Below are positions 29,417 through 38,929 of a DNA stretch of 58,955 bases, in pieces; the first letter of the stretch is position 1; every line of letters begins with the position of its first letter. Origin of the DNA: Keguizhuia sedimenti. Its GTDB lineage: Bacteria; Pseudomonadota; Gammaproteobacteria; Burkholderiales; Burkholderiaceae_D. The position numbers and the translations under genes are program-made. The notes beneath the pieces were generated by a model. The model saw only the letters and a program-made list of their open reading frames with translations. It had not been told where the DNA came from and made no database searches. The stretch is taken from positions 1 to 58,955 of the forward strand of contig JAUYVH010000018.1 in the NCBI GenBank assembly GCA_030715135.1. Reading direction: 5' to 3'.

Positions 29417-29695
29417 ATGGCTGCCCTTCTCGATATGGCCCTCATTTATGCATTGGGATGCGTGATCCTTGCCATGCTCTTTTGCGCCGTGCGTGTTCTG
29501 ATCGGCCCTGCGGCGCATGACCGGGTGCTTGCACTGGACACACTGTGGATGTGCGGCATGCTGCTGGCTCTTGTCCTGGGAATTCGCTTTGAAAGCCAGA
29601 TTTATTTTGAGGCGGCGATGCTGATCGCATTGATCGGCTTCGTATCGACCATTGCATTAATCAAGTTTCTGATGCGCGGGGAGATTATTGAATGA
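29417..29695 (+). CDS. mrpF: Na+/H+ antiporter subunit F
   Basis: A 92-aa three-helix subunit with the family signature RVLIGPAAHDRVLALDTLW near the first loop and a final GFVSTIALIKFLMRGEIIE. It has the operon's clearest Shine-Dalgarno (TAGGAGAC) and overlaps mrpG by ATGA. Confidence 0.94.
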   Translation: MAALLDMALIYALGCVILAMLFCAVRVLIGPAAHDRVLALDTLWMCGMLLALVLGIRFESQIYFEAAMLIALIGFVSTIALIKFLMRGEIIE

Positions 29696-30066
29696 GTGAA
29701 GTTGCATTATTGTCGCCCTGGATTGCCATACCTGTCGCTTTGCTGCTGGTCATTGGAGGCAGCATCATCCTGATCGGCGCGCTCGGTCTCTTACGGCTGC
29801 CCAGCTTCTACCAGCGCATTCACGGCCCCTCGATTACGCTGTCGCTCGGCGCCGCATGCATTTTGGTGGCATCCATGCTGTATTTCAGCGCGACTGCAGC
29901 ACGCCTCGTAATCCACGAAATAATTATTTCCGCTTTCATTTTTCTCACGTCGCCGGTCGTATCGATGCTTGTTTTGCGCGCTGCGGTATACCGCGACCTT
30001 CGGGCCGGAAAGCCGGAGAGTGCCGACGTTCGGGAACTACTGCAGGCTGATTCGGCCAGGGAGTAG
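29692..30066 (+). CDS. mrpG: Na+/H+ antiporter subunit G
   Basis: A 124-aa three-helix subunit with the MnhG pattern IGALGLLRLPSFYQRIHGPS and ILTSPV-type helix FIFLTSPVVSMLVLRAA. Last gene of the operon; order A(B)-C-D-E-F-G is standard for group 2 Mrp systems. Confidence 0.94.
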   Translation: MSEVALLSPWIAIPVALLLVIGGSIILIGALGLLRLPSFYQRIHGPSITLSLGAACILVASMLYFSATAARLVIHEIIISAFIFLTSPVVSMLVLRAAVYRDLRAGKPESADVRELLQADSARE

Positions 30067-30139
30067 ATCGCCGGCACTATTCAGGCTCTAGTGCAAGTTG
30101 TTTATCACCAAGAAGTTATCGAATGGATTGGAAACAGGC

Positions 30140-31594
30140 ATGGAGAAGGATGGAACCCGTAGGAAAGCCATTGACTTTCCAGCCAGGGCCGGCTTTTTGC
30201 TGGGGCCATTGTGGCTATTGCTAAGCCTCGTCGTTCCCTCGCCCGATGGAATGTCGCAAGAGGTGTGGCGTTGCATGGGTTTAGCCCTGCTTATGGCCAC
30301 CTGGTGGGCCACCGAACCGATTCCTATCCCGGTTACCTCCCTCCTGCCGATTGCGCTGGTGCCGGCGCTCGGCATCGGAAAGTTGGATGCGGTCACTGCA
30401 GCATATGCCAATCCGATCATTTTCCTTTTCCTCGGCGGCTTTTTGCTGGGCATCAGCATGCAGCGATGGAACCTTCATCTGCGTATCGCATTAAGGATAT
30501 TGTCTCTGGTCGGCCCTCAACCGCAGCGCCAGATCGGCGGGTTCATGATGGCGACCGGTTTCCTCAGCATGTGGGTGTCCAATACCGCCACGGCCGTGAT
30601 GATGCTGCCGATCGGCATGTCCGTCATCAGCCTGCTTGGCAAGGATCAGGACGAGGTGGAACTAAACCGGTATGCAACAGCACTTCTGCTGGCCATTGCC
30701 TACGCAGCCAGCATCGGAGGAATCGCCACATTGATCGGCACGCCGCCCAATGCACTGCTCGTAGCTTACCTCTCAAAAAGCCATGGGATCAACATCGGCT
30801 TTGCACAATGGATGGCAATCGGCCTTCCGGTTGCCATCATCATGATGGGCGTCGCCTGGTGGTGGCTAACCCGCGGCGGATTCAGACTCAGGCTTGAAAC
30901 TGACGCGGAAACATCCATGCAAAAAGGATCCGAGCAGCTCGGTTCCATGTCAATGGCCGAGCGCCTGGTTGCAATGGTTTTTGTCCTGGCCGGCACGGCA
31001 TGGGTCTTGAGCCCTACCCTCCGGACGGCGGGAGTCGCATGGATGTCGGACACTGTGATTGCCATCCTGGCGGGGATTATTTTGTTCGTGCTGCCAAGCG
31101 GGCGGCAGGACCAGGCCAGGCTGCTTGTCTGGGATGATGCCAAAAAAATTCCCTGGGGAGTCCTGCTGCTTTTCGGCGGCGGACTGGCGCTTGCAGATGT
31201 GATAAAGGACACCGGATTGGCTGCCTGGATCGCGGACCAGCTATCCCTGCTTGGCACGCTCCCTTCCATTCTGCTGATCGGAATGGTCGTGCTTGTCATC
31301 ATCTTTCTGACTGAGGTGACATCGAACACCGCTACGGCGGCTGCGTTCCTTCCTTTATTGGGCGCACTTGCAGTCTCGGCTAACGTGAACCCGCTGCTGC
31401 TGACCGTACCGGCCGCGATTGCGGCAAGCTGCGCTTTCATGATGCCCGTCGCGACGCCTCCAAACGCGATCGTGTTTGCAACAGGACAGCTCAGAATACA
31501 GTCGATGATGCGCGCCGGCCTGTTTCTCAATATTGCGGGCACGTTTATCCTGACCCTGCTGGTGACGGGCCTGGTGCGCCTATTCTGGCTTTAA
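30140..31594 (+). CDS. DASS-family (SLC13) anion/Na+ symporter
   Basis: A 484-aa membrane transporter of the divalent anion:Na+ symporter family (dicarboxylates, sulfate or similar). Both conserved substrate/Na+ hairpins are present: SNTATAVMMLPIG with IGTPPNALL, and TSNTATAAAFLPLLGAL with PVATPPNAIVFATG. About 11-12 helices. The frame extends to TTG 30098, but ATG 30140 with GGAAA upstream is preferred. It lies 73 bases after mrpG on the same strand, so Na+ extruded by Mrp could drive this importer (inference). Substrate not determinable. Confidence 0.9.
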   Translation: MEKDGTRRKAIDFPARAGFLLGPLWLLLSLVVPSPDGMSQEVWRCMGLALLMATWWATEPIPIPVTSLLPIALVPALGIGKLDAVTAAYANPIIFLFLGGFLLGISMQRWNLHLRIALRILSLVGPQPQRQIGGFMMATGFLSMWVSNTATAVMMLPIGMSVISLLGKDQDEVELNRYATALLLAIAYAASIGGIATLIGTPPNALLVAYLSKSHGINIGFAQWMAIGLPVAIIMMGVAWWWLTRGGFRLRLETDAETSMQKGSEQLGSMSMAERLVAMVFVLAGTAWVLSPTLRTAGVAWMSDTVIAILAGIILFVLPSGRQDQARLLVWDDAKKIPWGVLLLFGGGLALADVIKDTGLAAWIADQLSLLGTLPSILLIGMVVLVIIFLTEVTSNTATAAAFLPLLGALAVSANVNPLLLTVPAAIAASCAFMMPVATPPNAIVFATGQLRIQSMMRAGLFLNIAGTFILTLLVTGLVRLFWL

Positions 31595-31847
31595 AACAGG
31601 GGTTTGCAGTTTCTGCCCGGAATCCGATGAGGCGCCTTATTGCTGCATCCGATGCTTTTGCGACGATGACCGGCAGAATGAAATGTAGATCAAAGAATAA
31701 TTTCTGGGATTTCATTAAACTCCCTGTTGAGCCATAATCGCTGGCCTTAAATTCAGCGTTTCTAATCGAAGACGGGTAAATGCACCAACTATTTGGTTGT
31801 TTCCATTGGGAGATCGGGTGAAATTCTTGGTGCTTTGCCTGTCGGGT
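31595..31847. promoter_or_regulatory. Intergenic region before tamA
   Basis: About 250 bases with no supported gene; should hold the tamAB promoter. A GTG at 31818 with GGGAG upstream is an alternative tamA start. Confidence 0.3.
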
Positions 31848-33617
31848 ATGGACAAGCGCGCATACACGCGAAGCCTGCTGGCATGCATGGCGCTATTCGC
31901 TTCCACTCTTGCTCACAGTGAGAATTACCGGGTCGAGCTTGAGACTGCACAGGAAGTAAAGGAGTTGTTGACCGACAATCTAGATCTGTTTCGTTACCGC
32001 GACCGCGACGACATAGGCCCGGAACAGCTGGATTTCCTGCTCGAAACGACTGTGGCGGACGTGGAAAAGCTGGTGGCGACCGAAGGATACTTTTCCCCGC
32101 AGACCAGGGTGAGTATCGCCGAAACGGGCTCAAATCCTCTGATCAGCCTGGTCGTCGACCCTGGCCCGCGTACGGTCATCCGATCGGTCGATATAGACGT
32201 TTCCGGCCCGGCCACGCAGCGTTCGCCCAAACAGATAGAGCAAATCCGCACCGAATGGCCCCTGGTGCGCGGCGAGCCGTTTCGCCAAACCGAGTGGAGC
32301 GATGCCAAACAGTCCGGACTGCAAATCCTGCAGCAGCGACGCTATGCAGCTGCAAGCATCGCACGGTCGCAAGCGCGGGTTCACGCGGATCAGCAAGCGG
32401 CCGACCTTTCCATAGAGTACGAAAGCGGACCGGTATTTACCTTTGGTCCATTGCAAATTCAAGGCATGCGCCGCTATCCGGACCGTATCGTCCGGAATGT
32501 GAGCCCATTGCGGCAGGGCGAGGAGTACAGTGCAAGCCGCCTTCTGGAATTGCAGCGCCAGATTCAGAAAACCGGTTACTTCAGCAATGTGGTCGTCGAC
32601 CTGGAAAAGGATATCAACCATGCCGAGCGTGCCCCGGTGAAGGTAGAGGTCACCGAATTTCCGACCCAGCGTGTGCGTGCCAACGTCGGTTATACGACGG
32701 ATACTGGAATGCACGTGGACGGTTTGTACACGCATCTCAATGTGTTCGGCCGTGCATGGGTGCTGAATACGAAAGCCCAATTGGAACAGCGGCGCCAGAA
32801 CGGATTGGTCGAACTTGCAATGCCCCCGAGCCGCGGCGCATGGGTCAACAGCGTGGCGGGATCACTCGAGCGGACAACGCTGGAAGGCATCGACTTGCGT
32901 ACCCGCCGTATCGGCGTGCGCCGGGCGCGCAGCCTGGAGAAAGCCGACACGGCTTATTCGCTGACCTACTATAACGACCGGCTGGAGCAGACCGACAACA
33001 CGCCCCTTCCGGAAGATACCTTTGTAGAGCCCGGCATGCATCATGCGCTTGTTCTGGGCTTCGAAAAAACCTGGCGCCGGGTCGATAATCCGATTTATCC
33101 CAGAAAAGGCAGGATTATCTCGGCCCAGGTAGGAGGCGCGCTCAGAGGCGTGTTGAGCGACGCTTCCTTCGTGAGGACCTACGGACGGTTGCGGGAATTC
33201 GTTCCGGTCGGCAAACGCGATCTGGTAATCCTGCGTGCCGAATTCGGGGCAGTATTCAGCGAAGGACGCAATGCCGATATTCCGGCATCCTTGCTGTTCC
33301 GGGCCGGCGGCACCGAGTCCGTGCGCGGCTATCCGTTCCAGGGCATAGGCAACGAAAGGGACGGCACGGTGTTCCCGACCCGCTTCCTTGCGACCGGAGG
33401 CGCTGAATACGTGCACTGGCTCAGGGAGGAATGGGGAGCCGCGGTATTTTACGACGTCGGTCTCGCGACCGACCAATGGGCAGACAAGTCGCTGTTTCAT
33501 GCAGTCGGTGTCGGCGCGCGCTGGCGCAGCCCGGTCGGCCGCGTCAATCTTGACCTTGCATACGGCTTCCAGGCAAACAAGCTTCGTCCGCATCTTTCCC
33601 TGGGCATTGCCTTTTGA
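31848..33617 (+). CDS. tamA: Translocation and assembly module subunit TamA (Omp85 family)
   Basis: An outer-membrane Omp85 protein of about 589 aa that works with TamB in moving autotransporters, phospholipids or other substrates to the outer membrane. The signal peptide is MDKRAYTRSLLACMALFAST with a cleavage site near AHS. Three POTRA-type repeats fill about residues 25-250 and a 16-strand barrel follows, ending in the usual aromatic terminus SLGIAF. The barrel has the Omp85 motif FRAGGTESVRGYPFQGIG. The next gene, tamB, begins at its stop codon. Confidence 0.93.
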   Translation: MDKRAYTRSLLACMALFASTLAHSENYRVELETAQEVKELLTDNLDLFRYRDRDDIGPEQLDFLLETTVADVEKLVATEGYFSPQTRVSIAETGSNPLISLVVDPGPRTVIRSVDIDVSGPATQRSPKQIEQIRTEWPLVRGEPFRQTEWSDAKQSGLQILQQRRYAAASIARSQARVHADQQAADLSIEYESGPVFTFGPLQIQGMRRYPDRIVRNVSPLRQGEEYSASRLLELQRQIQKTGYFSNVVVDLEKDINHAERAPVKVEVTEFPTQRVRANVGYTTDTGMHVDGLYTHLNVFGRAWVLNTKAQLEQRRQNGLVELAMPPSRGAWVNSVAGSLERTTLEGIDLRTRRIGVRRARSLEKADTAYSLTYYNDRLEQTDNTPLPEDTFVEPGMHHALVLGFEKTWRRVDNPIYPRKGRIISAQVGGALRGVLSDASFVRTYGRLREFVPVGKRDLVILRAEFGAVFSEGRNADIPASLLFRAGGTESVRGYPFQGIGNERDGTVFPTRFLATGGAEYVHWLREEWGAAVFYDVGLATDQWADKSLFHAVGVGARWRSPVGRVNLDLAYGFQANKLRPHLSLGIAF

Positions 33618-33631
33618 GCCGCGGACCCGCC

Positions 33632-36600
33632 ATGCGCAAGGAAACTTCCGATTCTCAACCCGCGCCGCCTTCACATGGGGCTGCACAATGGGGGACGCGC
33701 TTTGCACGCGCTTTTCTTTGGCTGATCGGTACGTTCGTCCTGTTGCTTGCCGTGCTCGTAAGCACCCTCTATTTCGCCGTGCGAACGGAAACAGGAACAC
33801 GCCTGTTATGGGACAACCTGTCGCGCCTGATCCCGGGGCAGATTTCGGGTGAGCTGATCGATGGAACGCTGGGCAACGGGCTCACACTGAGAAATGTTTG
33901 TTACGTCAACGGTGAAACCGTGTTCCGGATCGACCGTTTGCGCGCGCGTTGGATCATGACTAACGATCCGCTTGCCCTGACGGTGCAGTACCTTCGGATC
34001 GGTACGGTGGAAGCCAGGCTGCCCCCCTCCCCTGACGATGACAAACCTCCGGTACTGCCGCAGCGCCTGACCTTGCCGCTTGCACTCGATCTGCGGGAAG
34101 TCCTGGTCAATAAAGTAGTGATCCGGCGCGAGGATAAAGAGACGGTCTACAGCAATATCCGGCTGCAGGCCAGGTCCGATTCGGTAAACCATGTCCTGCA
34201 ATCGCTGGAAGCGGACACGCCGGTCGGCCATGCGAGCGCGCAACTGAAGCTGAACGGAAACGCACCCTTCGAGACCACGGGAACAGCCAGCCTGTCGGGG
34301 ACGCTCAAGGATCAGCATTACAAGCTGAAAACCGATCTTTCCGGGACGCTTTCCGCGCTTTCCGTCAAGGCCAACGCGGCGAGCGGCGACTTCAACGGTA
34401 AAGCCGACATTCAGGCGACGCCCTTCGACCGCGTGCCGGTGCGCCGTGCCGAAATTCATGTCGATGCATTCAATCCGAACACATTCAATCCCGCATGGCC
34501 CAAAGCCAGACTGACCATGGACACTTTGCTTGCGCCGGTCAGCGAACACGCCGAAAAGGACATGAAGTCTCTGCTGGCCGTTGCCGGCCCGGTATCGCTT
34601 GTCAATGCTCAGCCTGGCCCGTGGAATGAAGGCTTGCTGCCGCTTGCATCGGCCAAGGCCGAGATTCTGCTTACCAAATCCGTGCGGCGACTGTCCCAAC
34701 TGACGATCCGCCTGGACGGTAATGCGACACTTGGCGGAGCAGGAGAATTTGATGAAAATGGCCGCGGGCAACTGGCATTGACAGCCGATGCGCTCGACCT
34801 GCACGCGCTGCACTCGGCATTGAAGCCCACAGAACTCGACGGCCCGATTTCGGTCAAGCTTGCTGACACAAGCCAAACGCTGGACCTGAAGCTTTCGGAT
34901 TCTGATATCGGCGTTGAAGCCCAGGCGCAATTCGTTCCGGAGCAGATCACCTTACGTCAGGCGACTCTGTCCTCAGGAGAAGCGCAACTGCAGGTCTCGG
35001 GCCAGATGGCGCGCGGAGAAAAATCCGATTTTGCACTGAAAGGCACGCTGCGCCAGTTCGATCCCTCCCGCTTTCTCGCGCAGCAGACTGCGCCGGAAAA
35101 GCGCGGCAGTAAGGGAAAAACCAAGAGCCGCAACAAAAGTGGCAACAACCGGGACAGCAAACGAACTCCGCCCAAGACGCGCAGTCCCTTCCAGGCCAAC
35201 ATCAATATGGACTTGCAGGCGCAAGGAAGCCTGAAGCCGGAACTGAATGCAGAGCTCGATTTCGATATAAAGGACAGCAGTTATGCCGGCCAGCCCATGA
35301 CGGGCAGCGGGCAGTTGCAGGTATCCGGCAAGCGCATGCTGTCCGGCGATGCGCAGTTACGCATTGCCGGCAACCGGGCGTCGCTTAAGGGAAGCTTTGG
35401 CGAACCGCCGAATCAGCTTGCCTTCGATATCGATGCGCCCGCGCTTGCCCGGCTGGGGTTCGGCTTGTCCGGCGCTGTCAAAGCCACCGGAGTGTTGCGC
35501 GGCACCGTGGATCAGCCACATTTGACCGCTTCCTATAATGCCCGGAACCTGAAGGCCGGAGACCTCGCCGTGGCGTCGCTGACCGGCAATGCGGCTTTCG
35601 GCGGCCTGCCAGAAAGCGCGCCTGACGCCGAAACGCGGCTGAAGCTGACCGCGCGCGATCTGCGCAGTTCCGGTGTCCGTATGAATGCGCTCAATATCGA
35701 CATGAACGGCACATACAGTAATCACTCCTTGCGTATCGCCGCCGCAGGCACATTGGGCGCCTTGCGTGCCGATCTGAGTGCCGCGGCACAGGGCCGGCTG
35801 CAGAGAACAGAACAGGGACTGGCGTGGGCCGGCACGGTAAGCCGGCTGGAAAACAGGAGCACGCCGCAAATGTCGCTGGGCGCGCCGGTCGCGGTGGACT
35901 ATGCGCCCGGCAGAGTGGAAATCGGCTCCGCGCGCGTCACGCTCGCCAGGGCCTTGATCCGCTTGCAGCACCTGCGCTACGACGGCGAATCGCTTTCTAC
36001 CGCAGGTTCGGTAAGCCAGCTCGACACCGGGCACTTGCTGTCGATCTACCGTGAATTTTCGGACGCGCCACTGCCCATAGACAGTACGCTGGTATTGAAC
36101 GGCGAATGGGATCTCGTGCTTGGAAAGACACCGGGAGGAAGCGCGCGCATTGAACGCACGCGGGGAGATTTGAGCGTGGAACGCGATGCAAGAGAAATCC
36201 CCTTGGGAATCAATCAGCTGGCGCTGCGGGCAAATCTGGACGGAAAACAAATCTCGCTTGAAGCCGCAGCGCAGGCAACGCGCATCGGGCGCTTCGATGG
36301 CCAGGGAAGCATTGCGCTTGAACCCGAGGCACGCCTGTCGCTTCCCGACCAGGGTTCGGCGCTGTCGGCCCGCATCCGGGCACAGATCCCTAAGCTGCAA
36401 AACCTGACCGCGCTGGCCGGTCCAACGGTCAATATCGATGGCGTCGCGACGGCCGACATGACAATTTCCGGAAGCATGGGCGACCCGGTACTGTCCGGCA
36501 CGGTCAACGGAGATCGGCTTGGCTTGACCCTCTATGACCAGGGAGTGCGCTTGCGGGACGGCATCGCGCGGCTGCGCATCGACAACGATATTGTCGACAT

Positions 36601-37702
36601 TCAGCAGTTTGAGCTTCGCGGCGGCAAAGGCTTCCTGCGGGCTACAGGTCGTATTCCGCTTGACCGCTCCAGTCCGGACCTGAAAGCAAACATCGTTGCG
36701 GACAAGCTGCAAATCCTTTCCGGCCCGGCCGGACGCTTGACACTCTCAGGCCAGGCCACCGCTTCGAATGTGGACCAGCAGCTTTTCATCGGCGGCAAGT
36801 TCACGGTCGACCGCGCCCTTTTTACCCTGCCCGAGAAACGTGCTCCCGAACTGAGCGACGATGTCGTCATCATCCGCGACAGCAAGTCCGGCAAGCAGGA
36901 CGAAGCACCCGGCACCGATCAGGAAAAGCCGGCCGGTCCATTCTCTCCGCGCGTGAGCATCGTGGTGGATCTGGGTGACCGCTTCCTCTTTGAAGGAGCA
37001 GGCGCCGACCTGCGCCTGGCCGGCACTATACGGATCGAAAGCGCGCCGGGCGAAACGCTGCAAGCTTACGGCACAGTGCGCGTCGTGGAAGGAATGTACG
37101 AAGCGTTCGGTGCCGAACTTGAAATCGAACGCGGCATACTCAACTTCCAGGGGCCCTTGAACAATCCGAACATTAATATTCTTGCCATGCGCCGCGAGCA
37201 GGAAGTTGCCGCAGGCGTGCAAATCACCGGTACGATCAAGCAGCCGCGCGTAGAGCTGGTATCCGAACCCGCAGTGTCCGAAGATGAAAAGCTGTCCTGG
37301 CTGGTATTCGGCCGATCCGGCGGCGGTACCGATACCGGCCAGGCGCAATCCGCAGCAAAAGGCGCGGCATTGGGATTGCTCAACAAGCTGGGCGGCAATC
37401 GTATCGGTGAAAAACTAGGCCTGGATGAGTTTTCCATCGGCAAAAGCGAATTCGGGCTCGACGGCGCGCAGGTGGTCAATCTCGGAAAGGAATTAACTGA
37501 CCGGCTGTTCATCGGCTTTGAGCAAAGCCTGGCAAGCGCAGCCAGCGTTGTGAAGCTGACCTATGAGCTCAGTCGTCACTGGTCAGTGGTGCTGCGCGGC
37601 GGTGATGTCACGGGCATCGACATGGCGTTCAACAAACGATTCGATCACATCCTGCGTCCGCAGCGCAAGCAGGCTTCCCCTAACGAAGCGAGCGGGAAAT
37701 GA
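33632..37702 (+). CDS. tamB: Translocation and assembly module subunit TamB (AsmA-like, DUF490)
   Basis: A very large (about 1356 aa) inner-membrane-anchored periplasmic protein made mostly of beta-taco repeats. One N-terminal helix (WLIGTFVLLLAVLVSTLYF) anchors it. The C-terminal DUF490/TamB domain is clear: EGMYEAFGAELEIERGILNF, then AAGVQITGTIKQPRVELVS and SEDEKLSWLVFGRSGGG. A lysine/asparagine-rich low-complexity insert sits near residues 490-520. A TTG at 33614 overlapping the tamA stop is an alternative start. The tamA-tamB pairing is standard. Confidence 0.94.
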   Translation: MRKETSDSQPAPPSHGAAQWGTRFARAFLWLIGTFVLLLAVLVSTLYFAVRTETGTRLLWDNLSRLIPGQISGELIDGTLGNGLTLRNVCYVNGETVFRIDRLRARWIMTNDPLALTVQYLRIGTVEARLPPSPDDDKPPVLPQRLTLPLALDLREVLVNKVVIRREDKETVYSNIRLQARSDSVNHVLQSLEADTPVGHASAQLKLNGNAPFETTGTASLSGTLKDQHYKLKTDLSGTLSALSVKANAASGDFNGKADIQATPFDRVPVRRAEIHVDAFNPNTFNPAWPKARLTMDTLLAPVSEHAEKDMKSLLAVAGPVSLVNAQPGPWNEGLLPLASAKAEILLTKSVRRLSQLTIRLDGNATLGGAGEFDENGRGQLALTADALDLHALHSALKPTELDGPISVKLADTSQTLDLKLSDSDIGVEAQAQFVPEQITLRQATLSSGEAQLQVSGQMARGEKSDFALKGTLRQFDPSRFLAQQTAPEKRGSKGKTKSRNKSGNNRDSKRTPPKTRSPFQANINMDLQAQGSLKPELNAELDFDIKDSSYAGQPMTGSGQLQVSGKRMLSGDAQLRIAGNRASLKGSFGEPPNQLAFDIDAPALARLGFGLSGAVKATGVLRGTVDQPHLTASYNARNLKAGDLAVASLTGNAAFGGLPESAPDAETRLKLTARDLRSSGVRMNALNIDMNGTYSNHSLRIAAAGTLGALRADLSAAAQGRLQRTEQGLAWAGTVSRLENRSTPQMSLGAPVAVDYAPGRVEIGSARVTLARALIRLQHLRYDGESLSTAGSVSQLDTGHLLSIYREFSDAPLPIDSTLVLNGEWDLVLGKTPGGSARIERTRGDLSVERDAREIPLGINQLALRANLDGKQISLEAAAQATRIGRFDGQGSIALEPEARLSLPDQGSALSARIRAQIPKLQNLTALAGPTVNIDGVATADMTISGSMGDPVLSGTVNGDRLGLTLYDQGVRLRDGIARLRIDNDIVDIQQFELRGGKGFLRATGRIPLDRSSPDLKANIVADKLQILSGPAGRLTLSGQATASNVDQQLFIGGKFTVDRALFTLPEKRAPELSDDVVIIRDSKSGKQDEAPGTDQEKPAGPFSPRVSIVVDLGDRFLFEGAGADLRLAGTIRIESAPGETLQAYGTVRVVEGMYEAFGAELEIERGILNFQGPLNNPNINILAMRREQEVAAGVQITGTIKQPRVELVSEPAVSEDEKLSWLVFGRSGGGTDTGQAQSAAKGAALGLLNKLGGNRIGEKLGLDEFSIGKSEFGLDGAQVVNLGKELTDRLFIGFEQSLASAASVVKLTYELSRHWSVVLRGGDVTGIDMAFNKRFDHILRPQRKQASPNEASGK

Positions 37703-37769
37703 TTCTGGCAACGTCATAACAATGCAGAATCGGTTCGCTTTGGCATAAAGAAGAAAATCTTTTCCAAAT

Positions 37770-37797
37770 AAAAAAATCCCCGCATTGAGCGGGGACT
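37770..37797 (-). terminator. Rho-independent terminator
   Basis: Stem TCCCCGC/GCGGGGA with a five-base loop. On the minus strand it ends in seven T residues, serving the 48-aa gene; it may also stop tamB transcription from the other side. Confidence 0.8.
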
Positions 37798-37817
37798 TTT
37801 GGAATTCGTCTGACGAC

Positions 37818-37964
37818 TTATGCCGGGACTTTGTTTTTCACTGCCTGGAACAGTTTCAGGTCGTGGTAGCGTGCGCCCAGTGATGCGCAGATCTGGTCGA
37901 TGACTTCGTTACGCTTAGCCGGAGCGGTTTTTACAGGAGCTGGTTTCTTTTGGATGGTAGCCAT
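37818..37964 (-). CDS. Small protein, 48 aa (duplicated, copy A)
   Basis: MATIQKKPAPVKTAPAKRNE followed by a helical part (VIDQICASLGARYHDLKLFQ) and AVKNKVPA. AAGGAAAC precedes the ATG by 6 bases and a strong terminator follows the stop. The N-terminal third is Lys/Pro/Ala-rich and basic, like tails of small nucleic-acid-binding proteins. The protein encoded at 54578-54724 is identical. No family recognised. Confidence 0.75.
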   Translation of the reverse strand: MATIQKKPAPVKTAPAKRNEVIDQICASLGARYHDLKLFQAVKNKVPA

Positions 37965-38192
37965 GATGTTTCCTTTCACTTTCTTCATTCACTTTTGGTG
38001 TAAGGAAAGTATAGGGAAACTAGCGATATAAATCTAATTTCATTTCATGATGAATGCCATTCTTTATATGAATATCTTTCGATCTTGCGTCCGGTTAATG
38101 CAGGGGTCGAAATGTTTGAGTTTTACTGTAATAATGTACAGTATAATTTGGTTGGTATATTCACTTGTTCAACCTGCCGAAAGCCTGTTTAA

Positions 38193-38711
38193 ATGACCCA
38201 CTTATCCGCATTAATCGAAGATCAACCAGAAGACATGCTGGAGGAAGATGCCGCGCCGATACAGGAAGCTCGCGTCTGGAGTGGCAGTGGATGGACGGCT
38301 CGCGTTATCAAGAATGAGGACGATGAAGGCTGGGCTGTCGCGATGCTGCGGGATGGTGAACAGGAACCTGCCCTGGTCGGCCCATGGACCATGGGACGAG
38401 ATAAAAAAAATCCCAAACCGCTGGATGCTAACGCATTTAATACCCTGGTAAAGGCGGCATCCGAAGTCATCCGGCGCCATGAGCAGCAGCGACACGCAAT
38501 GCTTCACAAGAGCGTTTATGTAACCGCCAACGCCACTACGACCAAGGTGATGCTGGATATCACTCCCGACGAGGATAATCCATCTGCACTATTGAGCGCA
38601 TTCGATGAACTGGGCAACCAATTGGCCCAGGTTCGTGTCGAGCCATCCTTCAAACTTAATGCGGTCAGCGCTGCAGCCTGGATTGAATCGGACTTTCGCG
38701 CGCCAAATTAA
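38193..38711 (+). CDS. Hypothetical protein
   Basis: A 172-aa acidic soluble protein (MTHLSALIEDQPEDMLEEDA...), with central ARVIKNEDDEGWAVAMLRDG and GPWTMGRDKKNPKPLDANAF and a helix EVIRRHEQQRHAML. No signal peptide or membrane helix. Similar proteins occur as conserved hypotheticals in Burkholderiales as far as I recall. It is convergent with the nos operon, separated by the hairpin at 38733-38766. Confidence 0.7.
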   Translation: MTHLSALIEDQPEDMLEEDAAPIQEARVWSGSGWTARVIKNEDDEGWAVAMLRDGEQEPALVGPWTMGRDKKNPKPLDANAFNTLVKAASEVIRRHEQQRHAMLHKSVYVTANATTTKVMLDITPDEDNPSALLSAFDELGNQLAQVRVEPSFKLNAVSAAAWIESDFRAPN

Positions 38712-38732
38712 GATCGGCCTGCCTCGCCTGTG

Positions 38733-38766
38733 CCTGAAATAACCGGCAGAACGTGGGTATTTCAGG
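38733..38766. terminator. Hairpin between convergent transcripts
   Basis: Perfect 9-bp stem CCTGAAATA/TATTTCAGG that overlaps the tatA stop codon. No T-run; a possible bidirectional terminator or transcript-stabilising hairpin at the 3' end of the nos operon. Confidence 0.45.
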
Positions 38767-38926
38767 TGCGATTGTCCTCGCTATCGCTGTTTCCCTTTAA
38801 CTCGTTCTTGAAGCTTTTGATCCCCTTTCCAAGATCCGAACCTAGCGCGCCTATCTTCTTCGATCCGAATATAGTCAGTACGATCAGCAATACAATCAGC
38901 CAATGTCCAATGCTTAATGAACCCAT
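38762..38926 (-). CDS. tatA: Sec-independent translocase subunit TatA/TatE-like
   Basis: A 54-aa protein: N-terminal membrane helix ([20 protein letters not shown]), the [21 protein letters not shown] amphipathic helix typical of TatA/E, and a short charged tail. Too short for TatB. AGGAGTG precedes the ATG. It sits directly behind nosX in the same direction. Since NosZ carries a twin-arginine signal, this copy probably supports its export, like tatE in the Pseudomonas stutzeri nos region. tatB and tatC are absent here. Confidence 0.9.
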   Translation of the reverse strand: MGSLSIGHWLIVLLIVLTIFGSKKIGALGSDLGKGIKSFKNELKGNSDSEDNRT

Positions 38927-38929
38927 TTT

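Larger units (their letters stand above)
37770..38062. repeat. 293-bp direct repeat, copy A
   Basis: Nearly identical to 54529-54822. Differences are confined to a few bases near the terminator and one indel around 37811-37820; from the start of the small gene's stop codon to 38062 I see no mismatch. Each copy contains a terminator, a 48-aa gene on the minus strand and its whole 5' region, and ends abruptly at GAATGCCATTC. Same orientation, 16.76 kb apart, flanking the nos cluster. Confidence 0.9.

Noticed and set aside
35357-36712. Long minus-strand frame (451 codons) opposite tamB
   Set aside because: Shadow frame from codon bias in a repetitive beta-rich gene; not protein-like.
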